This document shows positions 11,105 through 19,918 of a stretch of DNA of 64,000 bases, piece after piece (the stretch's first letter is position 1; each line of letters starts with the position of its first letter). A program made the translations under genes and the position numbers. The stretch covers positions 17,631,007 through 17,695,006 of the forward strand of contig CM039210.1 in the NCBI GenBank assembly GCA_008360975.2. Reading direction: 5' to 3'. The notes below the pieces were generated by a model. It saw only the letters and a list, made by a program, of their open reading frames with translations. It was not told the origin of the DNA and searched no databases. This DNA comes from Lichenostomus cassidix. Its lineage: Eukaryota > Chordata > Aves > Passeriformes > Meliphagidae.

Positions 11105-13684
11105 TCAAAGTCTTTCTTCTCTATTTGCTGGAGGAGGTGTGGAAGACGTTGCATTCCTGGTCATTGCATTGATCAGCCTTCGGGTATGTAGGCGCTCCCT
11201 TCCAATGGTTCCTAAAATACATTTATAGACTCCAAAGATAATTAGAATCAAAATCAAAAACATTATCGCATACTGAATCACCGATGATATCCATCCAGAT
11301 ACCTGGAGTCCTAAAGAGCTAAACACTTCTCCAATCCAATTATGTTCTGCTTCCCTTTCGAGATCTTTTGTTTTGTCTTCTATTTGTTCTAATTGTGAAA
11401 TGTCCTTTTCCACATCAATAGTTACATTTGGGATATGGATGCAACAATGATCAATTTTCTGGCTCAAATATCCACACACTCCATGTTCCTTCAGTAAGAG
11501 CATGTCAAGAGCCATTCTATTTTGTAATGTCATTCTTGTGGTAGCCTGTAACTGAATATTGAAATCTTTAAATCCTTTCTTAGTGGCTGCTGCCAATCTT
11601 TCAGTCTGCCCCATTAGTTTGTAGAGCATATCCCTGTTCCGATATGAAGCTACAGGTGCAAACAAGGATTCCAAAGCCCACCCGAATTTAACTCCACTGG
11701 TTGGCTCATGCCATTCGTTTTCATCATCCAAGTCTCGTTTAGTCCTAGCTGATTGTCGAGTCAAATTAGACTGTTTCCAAAACGGACATAAAGTCGGAAT
11801 TCCTAAAGTAATTTGTGTGACAGGCCCATCTATTGGCATATGGGTGGTCCACTTTCCATGCCCCATAACCCAAACTAGGTTTCCTGGACTTCTGATAGTA
11901 GTAGATTTACAACTGATGTTTCTCTTCCCATTTTTATCTCCTTGAATTTGGTCTGTAATTGTATGGTTGTATCCTCGACATTCACATCCCCATTTTAGCA
12001 AGACTCTTACTGGTACGAGCCCTATTTTATCTTTTGGTGTGTCGCATGTGATTACTTGGGTACAATTCCAAATGTCTTTTTGGTCCCTCTTCTCCCGTCT
12101 GGTAGTCTGGAGGTTCATTACCTCAGTGTAAGTCTGGTTTTTACTTCCTGTCCATTGTATGCACCAATTAACTTGTCCTAAGTAGCTATATGTTTCTAAA
12201 AGGCTTGGTCCCCAAATTGTTCCCCATTCGTCTTCTAAAGACTGGGTCTGGGTAACATTTTGACAGACTTCTTCCTCTCTAACCTTTTGTTCCTTGAGAG
12301 TCACTTTGTTACACGGTTCTGAAACAGGCCCTGAAACCACACACTTATTACCTCTTGATGTTGTCAGCCATGCATAATATCCTGGCATCTGCCTGCATTG
12401 GTGTTCAGTAACCCTCCGGACCAACATACAACCCTCTTTCCAGTCATAGTACTCATTAGGAACCAATCTACAGCTCCAAGTTACATTTACATATGCCTCA
12501 GGCAAATCAGTGACGGGAACTATTCCCCATGGAATTGGTTCTCCCGCTGCTCGAGGCAGAGGTAAACAAGCAGTGATTTTAGAAACATTCTGCATTTCTC
12601 CAAAGTCTCGAATTAAACCTACAATTAAGTTTTCTTGTTCTGGGTTATGGTGAAAAACCCAGGTTTTATTTCCAATTTCAACATCTCTAATTCTTCTTTT
12701 ATTTATTCGTGCCCTAGTAAGGGATGCCAAAGTCACAGCGTGTGTCCACCATGCATCTTGGGCAATCCAACACCAATATGTCCCTTCATCCTCTGGTTGA
12801 ACATCCTGTATCACTAAAGTTAACATGCCTCCTAATCGCTTCTCTAATTGGTATTTCCCCCCTTCCTGGACATTTCCTTTCTTAAACCACCATCCGAACT
12901 CAGAGAAAACAATTCCACGCTCTGGTTGGCAAACTAAAACTACAGAAGTACCACGGACTGCCTGGTAAATTCCATGGGTAGGTCTTAACCCATCCATTAG
13001 ATGACTTTTTCCTTGTACTTCTCTCTTCCCGTACCCCATCATAGAACCACAGCTTATCACACAGAGATATAATCCCTCATTTTTCCCTACACGTGCCTGA
13101 GTATCATTTAACCATCCAATTCCACTATTGCTTCCTGCCTGCAGGTCACTCTTTCCTTCCGGCCTTTCCCACATTATCTGTCTAGCTAATTTCCACCAAG
13201 TAACCATGAACATGCTACTACATTCATGTTGGGCTGTGAATGAGCAATTTATTTTTGAGGGCGGACCATCCCACATGTCAACTGATGCTTGGTAAGGTGA
13301 GACTTTTATTGCCGAGTTGCTTTGCCATGTCATAACCCCTAGTGCGATTCGTTTATAATCAAAACTCCACCTAATTTTTACCAGACATGTATATATCCCA
13401 GCACTTTCCATGCTAACGTTGGTAAGCTGTAATGTGGTATTGCCTTTTTGTGTGTCCTTATCCCAAAATGTACTATTGATAACATTAGTGAGTGTTTGCT
13501 CTTTGCTCCAATATGTACTTATCTCATCGACTCCAGCTCCCTGGTCATCAGTGATTTCACAAGTCAAGTTTACAGTCATTCCTTCCATTGCTCCGATTAC
13601 AGGATCTGAAACAGTGACAAGTACATGTTCATCAACGGGTAATATTTTTAGCATAACCAGAAATACAGCAATTACAATTTTCAT
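11105..13684 (-). CDS. env: ERV1 envelope glycoprotein with three N-terminal Ig-like domains
   Basis: This is an intact ORF of 859 codons. I start it at the ATG at 13682-13684, because it overlaps the pol stop as ATGA, begins with a hydrophobic signal peptide (about residues 1-18), and ERV2 has the same pol/env overlap. The frame stays open upstream to 13837, but that part lies over pol. Three Ig-like domains follow: Cys42...Trp59...MESAGIYTC (92-100), Cys147...TWW...NEGLYLC (202-208), and Cys252...GWWFKK...PEDEGTYWC (297-305). A more ordinary surface subunit follows, rich in Cys and N-glycosylation sites. The cleavage site RTKR is at 647-650, an immunosuppressive-type stretch LQNRMALDMLLLKEHG at 720-735, CX9CC at 737-748, and a membrane anchor at about 804-822. 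The Ig domains most resemble V-type domains of host receptors; their origin is inference. Confidence 0.9.
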   Translation of the reverse strand: MKIVIAVFLVMLKILPVDEHVLVTVSDPVIGAMEGMTVNLTCEITDDQGAGVDEISTYWSKEQTLTNVINSTFWDKDTQKGNTTLQLTNVSMESAGIYTCLVKIRWSFDYKRIALGVMTWQSNSAIKVSPYQASVDMWDGPPSKINCSFTAQHECSSMFMVTWWKLARQIMWERPEGKSDLQAGSNSGIGWLNDTQARVGKNEGLYLCVISCGSMMGYGKREVQGKSHLMDGLRPTHGIYQAVRGTSVVLVCQPERGIVFSEFGWWFKKGNVQEGGKYQLEKRLGGMLTLVIQDVQPEDEGTYWCWIAQDAWWTHAVTLASLTRARINKRRIRDVEIGNKTWVFHHNPEQENLIVGLIRDFGEMQNVSKITACLPLPRAAGEPIPWGIVPVTDLPEAYVNVTWSCRLVPNEYYDWKEGCMLVRRVTEHQCRQMPGYYAWLTTSRGNKCVVSGPVSEPCNKVTLKEQKVREEEVCQNVTQTQSLEDEWGTIWGPSLLETYSYLGQVNWCIQWTGSKNQTYTEVMNLQTTRREKRDQKDIWNCTQVITCDTPKDKIGLVPVRVLLKWGCECRGYNHTITDQIQGDKNGKRNISCKSTTIRSPGNLVWVMGHGKWTTHMPIDGPVTQITLGIPTLCPFWKQSNLTRQSARTKRDLDDENEWHEPTSGVKFGWALESLFAPVASYRNRDMLYKLMGQTERLAAATKKGFKDFNIQLQATTRMTLQNRMALDMLLLKEHGVCGYLSQKIDHCCIHIPNVTIDVEKDISQLEQIEDKTKDLEREAEHNWIGEVFSSLGLQVSGWISSVIQYAIMFLILILIIFGVYKCILGTIGRERLHTRRLINAMTRNATSSTPPPANREERL

Positions 13685-14522
13685 TTTGCTCGTAAAATCA
13701 ATCGCGTGGGGGACACGACTTGGGATTCCCACTGAGTTGGCATCTTCTTGACTCGCGTGTAATGTATCCAGGAGTCGATTCCAGCCACTTTGATTGCTGT
13801 GAATGTTGTTAGTATCACCTGATACGGGCCGTCCCATGATTCTCTCAGTGGGTCTGTGAACCAGTTCTTCACGTATACTTGGTCTCCTGGTTGAACATCA
13901 TGCACAGGATTTTCCAGTGGAAGAGGTCTGTTCCACTGCAGGGTTCCACGCAAGGCACTGAGAACTCTATGCAGAGAAACAACATAATTATATACTGCCT
14001 GATCCCCTACCACATGCGGGTCTCCTTTTAAAATAGTTGCATGGTAAGGTTTTCCATATAGTATCTCATAGGGGCTCACGCCTAACCTTTCCCTTGGCTT
14101 AATTCTAATTCGGAGGAGAGCAAGTGGCAAAGCCTGAGGCCATTGTATTTTGGCTTCTTGACAGATTTTCTTAATTTGGCCCTTTAAAGTTTGATTCATT
14201 CTTTCTACTTGCCCACTAGATTGCAGTCTCCAAGGAGTATGGAGATTCCAAGCAATATCTAACATCCGTGCTACATCCTGCACAATATTAGCAATGAAGT
14301 GAGGACCCCTATCTGATGACAACCCCAAAGGTACTCCAAATCTAGGTATTATCTCTTTCAAGAGAGTTTTCACTACTTCTTTTGCCTGATTAGTCCTACA
14401 CGGAAAGGCCTCTGGCCACCCTGAAAAGGTACACACATACACCAGGATATATTTATACCCTTGTGCTTTGGGTAATTCTGAAAAATCCACCTGCCAATAA
14501 TCTCCCGGTTCTGGTCCTACTT
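13681..14522 (-). CDS. pol: ERV1 integrase (C-terminal part of pol)
   Basis: This is the open frame carrying the integrase catalytic core and C-terminal domain. The DDE triad is visible: D in WQVDFSELP, D in SSDRGPHF about 60 residues later, and E in GQVERMNQ 35 residues after that. A WIHYTRVK block near the C-terminus fits the gammaretroviral integrase tail. The frame is open from at least 14522 and differs from the frame of the preceding RNase H segment, so a single-nucleotide frameshift near 14525-14535 separates it from the zinc-binding N-terminal domain. Its stop (13681-13683) overlaps the env start as ATGA. Integrase inserts viral DNA into the genome; here it would need the upstream frame to be made. 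Confidence 0.9.
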
Positions 14523-15167
14523 GTAATTTTCCATCTGAATCTGTTTCCTGACAATAGGATTATTCTTTAAACAAACTGGGCACATTGCATTCACCCGTTT
14601 TGCCAACGTTAACATCTGATTGGAAATTATTTCATTCTTCAAAAATTTTACCAATGCTTCTGCTCCCCAATGACTTTTGTTATGTTCAGCTATGAGGATG
14701 GCTTTCATTATCTGTATGGGAACAACTACTTGTCCTGTATTGGTTATGTACCATCCTGTTGCTCCTTTCCGAGCTTTCAATAACATGGCTAGTTTCTCAT
14801 CATCCTGTGAATACTTTGGAGCTTGTTGCATATAAGGTGTAACAGGGTTTACCTTAGTTGGTATGAGAGCCATCTGAGTCCATACTTGACGAGCTGCCTG
14901 CTTTGCAGTTACATCTGCTAAATGATTACCTTGGTAGATTTTTCCTTCTTCATTCCGATGTCCCCGGACATGCATAACGGCCACTCGCTCTGGTCGATGT
15001 ACAGCATCCAACAATGCTAACACTTCTGTGCGATGTTTTATTACAGCCCCTTGGGAATTAAGAAGTCCTCTTTCTTTCCATAGTGCTCCGTGAACATGCA
15101 CCACACCAAAGGCATACTTGGAATCAGTCCAAATATTTACCGTTTTCCCAGTGCTCAATATCAAGGC
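14517..15167 (-). pseudogene. pol: ERV1 RNase H C-terminal half and integrase zinc domain
   Basis: The segment is in the same frame as the upstream gag-pro-pol ORF but separated by one TGA at 15168-15170. ERV2 reads straight through at the equivalent place with a glycine codon, so this is a simple nonsense change. It holds the third RNase H aspartate (WTDSKYAFG), the last one in GNHLADVT, and the integrase HHCC box: HNKSH (H-X3-H) and CPVC (C-X2-C). It ends at a TAG (14517-14519) created by a downstream 1-nt frameshift. Without both lesions RNase H and integrase would form one protein with reverse transcriptase. Confidence 0.9.
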
Positions 15168-18100
15168 TCAAGTGAGTCCAATGATCTCAGCCTTTTGGGC
15201 TGACGTACCTGGTGGCAAGGCTTGTGCCTCCACAACTCGAGTAACTGTAACCACTGAATATCCCGCATACCTGGTACCGTTTTCCATGAAACTGGAACCA
15301 TCGGTAAATAATTCCCAGTCTGGAGCATCCAGGGGTTCATCCTTCAAATCCGGTCGGCTCGAATAAACTTGTTCAATCACTTCCACACAGTCATGGGAGA
15401 GCTCATGTTCTTCCATCTCACTGTGGAGGAACTCTGCTGGATTAATATGATTAGTCGTTTGGAGTTCTATGTCATCTTGTTCTCTTAGAATAGCTTGATA
15501 CTGCAGCATTCTACTGGAAGATAGCCAATGACCCCCCTTTTGCTCCAAGACAGCTAGTACCATGTGGGGAACATACACCGTCATTCTTTTTCCCATGGTA
15601 AGTTTCCTGGCTTCCTGAATGAGAAGTACCGTAGCCGCAACGGCCCGCAAGCATGACGGCCAACCGGTACTTACAGTGTCCAGTTGTTTGGAGAAATATC
15701 CCACAGGCCTCTTCCAGGATCCCAACTTCTGGGTTAGAACTCCCAATGCTAGTTTCTGCCTTTCATTCACATATAATTGAAAGTCTTTGTTTAAATCTGG
15801 CAACCCCAAGGCCGGGGCTTCTTTTAATGCTTGTTTCAAATCCTGGAATGCCTTCTCCCTGTTTGTATTCCATTTCAATTGGGATTCTTTTAGAGCCTCA
15901 TATAGGGGTTTTGCTATCAGGCCGAAATTCGGAATCCATAGCCTGCACCATCCAACCATTCCCAGAAAGGATCTTAACTCCTGGTGATTTCTAGGGAGTG
16001 GAATGGAGCATATAGCTTCAATTCTATTAACCCCCAAACGTCTGAGGCCTTGTGTTAGCTCACATCCTAGGTACAGGACGCTTTCTCTGACCAGTTGTAC
16101 TTTTTCCTTGGATACCTTGTATCCTGCTTGCCCCAACATATTCAATAATGCAACAGTTAATCGGAGGCATACCTTCTTGTCTTCTGTGGCCAAAAGAATA
16201 TCATCTACATACTGCAATACTACATAAGAATATGGAGATTCTCTCACCTGAGTCGTTTTCCATTCTTCTAATTCCTTTGCCAATTGATTACCAAAGATAG
16301 TAGGGCTGTTTTTGAATCCTTGAGGCAGTCTGGTCCAGGTGAGCTGTTTCTTCCTTCCTGTCATTGGTTCTTCCCATTCAAAGGCAAAATACTTCATGCT
16401 CTCTATTGCCAGTGGGATGCAGAAGAAGGCATCCTTTAAATCAATCACAGTGAACCATTTAAATCGTTCCGATACAGATGTTAACAATGTGTAAGGGTTG
16501 GCAACCACCGGGTGAATGTCTTTAACTATCTCATTTATAGCCCTTAAATCTTGAACTAATCTATACTTACCATTTGGTTTCTTCACTGGGAATATAGGAG
16601 TATTATACTCTGATTCACATTCCTTTAATAATCCTTGCACTGTAAACTGTGCTATCAGCGGAGCTACTCCCTGCCGAGCCTCTGCTTTAATGGGATACTG
16701 TTTTATCCTAACCGGTTTAGCTCCTTCTTTTAGCTCAACTACCACCGGCTGGGCAACCTTTGATTTTCCCGGAGTTCCCGCCTCCCAAACCCAGGGTACC
16801 ACTGCATGTTCAATCTCTGTTGGGATCGGTGCCGGGTCCATTTCCTTTATTGCAAATATTTTCCCGATTTCTTCATCCAGAATTTCCAATTTAACTCGAC
16901 CCTGTTCAAATATAATTTTAGCATTTAATAGAGACAGCAAATCCCATCCAAACAGAGGCTGAGGGCAGTTTGGCATATACAAAAACTGATGATCCAGTTC
17001 CTTTCCTCCGAATTTTAAATTAAGGGGTTGTAGAAAAGGCCTTTCCTCCAATTGTCCTGTAGCTCCTATTACCTGTATAGTTGTGTCACTTATGGGTCCC
17101 AACCGTTTATTTAAAACTGAGTGAGTAGCCCCTGTATCAACCATAAATTCCTGCTCCTGTCCGCCTATTTCTATTATCACCTTCAGATCCCGGTCTAGTC
17201 TGTTTTGATTCTTACAGTTTCCTAACATCATTGCCTGTGCTTGTGTCTGGGCGCCATCTACCGGCGGTACGGGGAAACCTCCCATCAACCCTACATTACT
17301 CATCCCAATCCCGTTTCTTATTGGACATTCATTCCTCCAGTGTCCGAATTGACGACAAAATGCACACTGATTAGGACCCAACTGTTCCTGTCTACCCTGG
17401 CTCATCCCTGCAACTAAAAATCCTCCTCTCCCCCGAGCGAATCCTCCCCTTCCCTGTCCAATTCCCCTTCCTCCCCTTCCCCGGCCCCTTAACCCCCCCC
17501 AAACCGCAGACTGCTGAATTACTGCAAGAATTCCGGCTTGTTGTCGTTTAGCCGTTTCCTTTTCTCTATTATTATAAACTTTCCAAGCTACCTCCAACAG
17601 CTTATCTAAGCGTCGTGTGTGTTCCCCTTCTAATTTCTGCAACTTTTTCCTAATATCCTCTTGTGACTGTCCCATAAACAACAATGCCAATTGTAACTGA
17701 CCTTCTTCCTTCTCCACATCCAAACTAGTGAAACGCCGTGCCGCCTCTTTAAGTCTCTCTAAAAATGCTGAAGGGGATTCATTCTTTTCTTGTTTTATTG
17801 AGTATAGCTTAGACCAATTTAGGGTTTTAGGCATCCCAGTCCAGACGCCTTCAATCAATAATTCCTGATACCTTTTTAACCTCTGTAAACCTTCTAACTC
17901 ATTCGGATCCCACTCTGGATCATCCCCAGGGACCAATTGATCTATTGTTTCCCCCATTATCAATCGTAACCGGAGTTGTTCCCTAGCTCGTTCTTTGGTT
18001 GCTCGTAAGACCATCTCTTTTTCTGTAGAATCCATTAATGTATCTAATAACACTTGTAAATCATTCCAATCCGGATTCTGAGTTTTAATTATCATCTTCA

Positions 18101-18242
18101 CCACCCTGGCCACCCGTTCGGGGTCCTCCCGATAACTCCCAGCTGATTGTTTCCAAATCACCAAATCCCCTGGAGAAAAAGGTACTTTAATAATAACTTT
18201 CTCACCACGGGGGCCCATGGCTTCCCTTAAGGGGGCTATCAT
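15168..18242 (-). CDS. gag-pro-pol: ERV1 gag(CA-NC)-pro-pol single open frame
   Basis: One 1024-codon frame runs from capsid through reverse transcriptase. The frame is open upstream to about 18330, where a 1-nt shift separates it from the matrix ORF. In order: a gamma-type capsid start with FSPGDLVIWK (22-31); an Arg/Gly-rich stretch (251-275); a CCHC zinc knuckle CAFCRQFGHWRNEC (293-306); protease with DTGA (369-372); reverse transcriptase with LPQG (639-642) and YVDD (678-681); and an RNase H start with TDGSS (D981) and QKAE (E1019). No stop codon or frame change separates NC from protease, where gammaretroviruses usually have a readthrough stop. It ends at a TGA inside RNase H. It copies RNA to DNA and processes Gag. 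Confidence 0.92.
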   Translation of the reverse strand: MIAPLREAMGPRGEKVIIKVPFSPGDLVIWKQSAGSYREDPERVARVVKMIIKTQNPDWNDLQVLLDTLMDSTEKEMVLRATKERAREQLRLRLIMGETIDQLVPGDDPEWDPNELEGLQRLKRYQELLIEGVWTGMPKTLNWSKLYSIKQEKNESPSAFLERLKEAARRFTSLDVEKEEGQLQLALLFMGQSQEDIRKKLQKLEGEHTRRLDKLLEVAWKVYNNREKETAKRQQAGILAVIQQSAVWGGLRGRGRGGRGIGQGRGGFARGRGGFLVAGMSQGRQEQLGPNQCAFCRQFGHWRNECPIRNGIGMSNVGLMGGFPVPPVDGAQTQAQAMMLGNCKNQNRLDRDLKVIIEIGGQEQEFMVDTGATHSVLNKRLGPISDTTIQVIGATGQLEERPFLQPLNLKFGGKELDHQFLYMPNCPQPLFGWDLLSLLNAKIIFEQGRVKLEILDEEIGKIFAIKEMDPAPIPTEIEHAVVPWVWEAGTPGKSKVAQPVVVELKEGAKPVRIKQYPIKAEARQGVAPLIAQFTVQGLLKECESEYNTPIFPVKKPNGKYRLVQDLRAINEIVKDIHPVVANPYTLLTSVSERFKWFTVIDLKDAFFCIPLAIESMKYFAFEWEEPMTGRKKQLTWTRLPQGFKNSPTIFGNQLAKELEEWKTTQVRESPYSYVVLQYVDDILLATEDKKVCLRLTVALLNMLGQAGYKVSKEKVQLVRESVLYLGCELTQGLRRLGVNRIEAICSIPLPRNHQELRSFLGMVGWCRLWIPNFGLIAKPLYEALKESQLKWNTNREKAFQDLKQALKEAPALGLPDLNKDFQLYVNERQKLALGVLTQKLGSWKRPVGYFSKQLDTVSTGWPSCLRAVAATVLLIQEARKLTMGKRMTVYVPHMVLAVLEQKGGHWLSSSRMLQYQAILREQDDIELQTTNHINPAEFLHSEMEEHELSHDCVEVIEQVYSSRPDLKDEPLDAPDWELFTDGSSFMENGTRYAGYSVVTVTRVVEAQALPPGTSAQKAEIIGLT

Positions 18243-18286
18243 TCGGGGTTCCTCTTGATTCCGCCTTCCCTGTCTAGTCCGTGCCG

Positions 18287-18937
18287 CTATGGGGTTCTTT
18301 GTATGCTTCGGGAGCTTGGGGAAGGAGTTTGGGGACGGAGGGTGACTGAGGTATGACTTACTCCAAGTCCTTCCGGGGATTGTATATTATTTTCCTCATT
18401 AGTCTCATCCTCATCAGTATCAGTATCATCTATGTCTCCCTCCCCACTTCTGCACGGCGGAGCAGAGGGAACAGGACAAGGGGGGGCAACCATTAAAGAT
18501 AAATCTTCACCTTGACTAGAAAACCGTACTGCACATTTCACACAGGTTTCACGCGCTTTGCACCCAATACATTCATTTTCATCAGTCCCCGCTTGCAACA
18601 ATAGCATACCACACTCCTTTTGCCATTCTGTTTTAGACCCCAAATAACGGAACAAATCCAAATAAGGTACCTCATCCCATTTCTCATTATCCCTTAGATA
18701 ATACATCAATGAATTAATTATGTTCTCATCAACAGTACCATTGACAGGCCATTCCGGTCCACCCTCAGAAGCATAGAGAGGCCACACATGATTACAAAAA
18801 TCTATCATTTTTCCTTTGCTTAAGTCTTGGTAAAACCCAGCACTTTTCCATCTTCCCAGCAAGCATCCTAATGGGGTGTTCCCCGGTACTTTACCATTAG
18901 CTTGTACCAATGCTTTAAAGGTTTTAAAAGGCATCAT
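18287..18937 (-). CDS. gag: ERV1 Gag matrix / p12-like region
   Basis: A 216-codon ORF with a matrix-like N-terminus (PLGCLLGRWKSAG, FCNHVWPLY) similar to the ERV2 matrix ORF. It has a late-domain motif PSAP (157-160) and an acidic stretch after it. A cluster C123-X2-C126-X5-C132-X2-C135 resembles a small metal-binding site and is not something I expect in matrix. It lacks the Met-Gly myristoylation start that ERV2 has (MGSSES). The last residues are out of frame: a 1-nt shift near 18290-18360 separates it from the capsid frame. Gag forms the virion shell at the membrane. Confidence 0.85.
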   Translation of the reverse strand: MMPFKTFKALVQANGKVPGNTPLGCLLGRWKSAGFYQDLSKGKMIDFCNHVWPLYASEGGPEWPVNGTVDENIINSLMYYLRDNEKWDEVPYLDLFRYLGSKTEWQKECGMLLLQAGTDENECIGCKARETCVKCAVRFSSQGEDLSLMVAPPCPVPSAPPCRSGEGDIDDTDTDEDETNEENNIQSPEGLGVSHTSVTLRPQTPSPSSRSIQRTP

Positions 18938-19332
18938 AGCAAAACAGAAAGTAACATGCAGAGAATAACAGGTAACATGCAGAGAATACAGATATCAACA
19001 GCACCAAGTATAGAAAGAGGACAGCAACCAAACCAACCAACTTGCCACTTCTCGTCGCCGCGAGGGGCAAGTGCTGAACCTGCGTAGCTTTCGCTCCGTC
19101 TTATGGTCAGCGCCTAGGCATCCCCAAGACGTCTATAACCCAACCCTGCGAGGTTCGCCGCCTCGTCTTATGGGCAGGTACCCAGTATTAAACAAATAAA
19201 GCACCTTACGGGCTTACCTCCTGCAGTTGTCCGACAGGCGCGGGGGTCGGGCACGAACCGATGACTCCCCGAGAATCACCCGGTGCCGGCGTGGAGTAGA
19301 TCAGGACGTGAACCGCCCCAGCCACCTTCGGA

Positions 19333-19350
19333 GTCCTGCCGCGGTCACCA
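19333..19350 (-). promoter_or_regulatory. ERV1 primer-binding site, probably tRNA-Arg
   Basis: Six nucleotides inside the 5' LTR the minus strand reads TGGTGACCGCGGCAGGAC. From memory of tRNA 3' ends, this is closest to an arginine tRNA whose T-arm and acceptor end in GTCCTGCCGCGGTC, with one mismatch at position 4. It does not match the proline or tryptophan sites common in gamma- and alpharetroviruses. Confidence 0.55.
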
Positions 19351-19356
19351 GAAAAC

Positions 19357-19838
19357 TGTTGCCCGAACCGAGGAAACACAAAACAACCGAAGTTATTTTA
19401 TGCGGTGCTTTATTGAGGGCCCTGGGGACCTGAGGACTAATGTCCAAAGTCAGAGCCCCAACCTGCTACAAAATCACTGAGTATATATATGTTTTCTTTC
19501 CAAATTGCTTCATCTTAACGAATTTGATTTCTAGACACATCTACCTGATTTATGATTACATTGTGACTTTGTTTTTCGTTAACTGAACATTCTTTATCAT
19601 CATTAATCTACTACACCCTATTAGATAAGTCACACACTTAGCAGATTACTTAAATAAACAAACTGTTCTATAGCTACATTCCTTAGACAAGTCTTTCTAC
19701 CCTCATCAGTATGCTCTATTGATCCTTTTGATCGCTACTGGCAACTTCGCTACACAACACTGTTTACACTCAGGCCTACTGATCCCTCCAAGCCTTAGCA
19801 TGACTACTACTAAAATCTTTATTCATGGTTTTGCAACA
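19357..19838 (-). repeat. ERV1 5' LTR (482 bp)
   Basis: It matches the 3' LTR at 10565-11051 except for two substitutions and a 5-nt gap. TATATATA lies at 19482-19489 and the polyA signal at 19409-19414 on the minus strand, so it should drive transcription leftwards through gag. Confidence 0.95.
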
Positions 19839-19918
19839 CTTGTATTATTTCACTTATTTTTACTTTCAATCTTGACTTGTGATCTCCCACTGGTTTGTTT
19901 TCAAACCAATACAGCCTC

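Larger units (their letters stand above)
10565..19838 (-). mobile_element. ERV1: young gamma-like provirus with an intact Ig-domain env
   Basis: The full provirus is LTR - leader - gag - pro - pol - env - LTR, reading right to left. CTTG is duplicated at 10561-10564 and 19839-19842, and a 4-bp TSD fits gammaretrovirus-like integrases. The two LTRs differ by only two substitutions and one 5-nt indel over about 482 bp, so insertion was recent. Damage is light: a frameshift in gag near 18290-18360, one in-frame TGA in RNase H (15168-15170), and a frameshift just before the integrase core (about 14525-14535). The env is open throughout. It is a relative of ERV2 in this window, sharing gag, pol and the ATGA overlap between pol and env. 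It sits inside another solo LTR. Confidence 0.95.
10112..19913 (+). repeat. Solo LTR (about 525 bp) interrupted by ERV1
   Basis: The two halves are 10112-10564 and 19839-19913. The left half starts TGTCCTAGGTTGC, the right half ends CAAACCAATACA, and GCCTC is directly repeated at 10107-10111 and 19914-19918. Joined across ERV1, the halves match the uninterrupted copy at 61327-61788 on the opposite strand, including the phrase ctgactttgtcagtgctttt at the junction. A 5-bp TSD is seen here, and a near 5-bp one at the sister copy. Confidence 0.9.

Noticed and set aside
13685..13837. Upstream extension of the ERV1 env ORF (51 more codons)
   Set aside because: It lies entirely over the end of pol in another frame, has no signal peptide, and ERV2 shows the same ATGA pol/env overlap at the later ATG.
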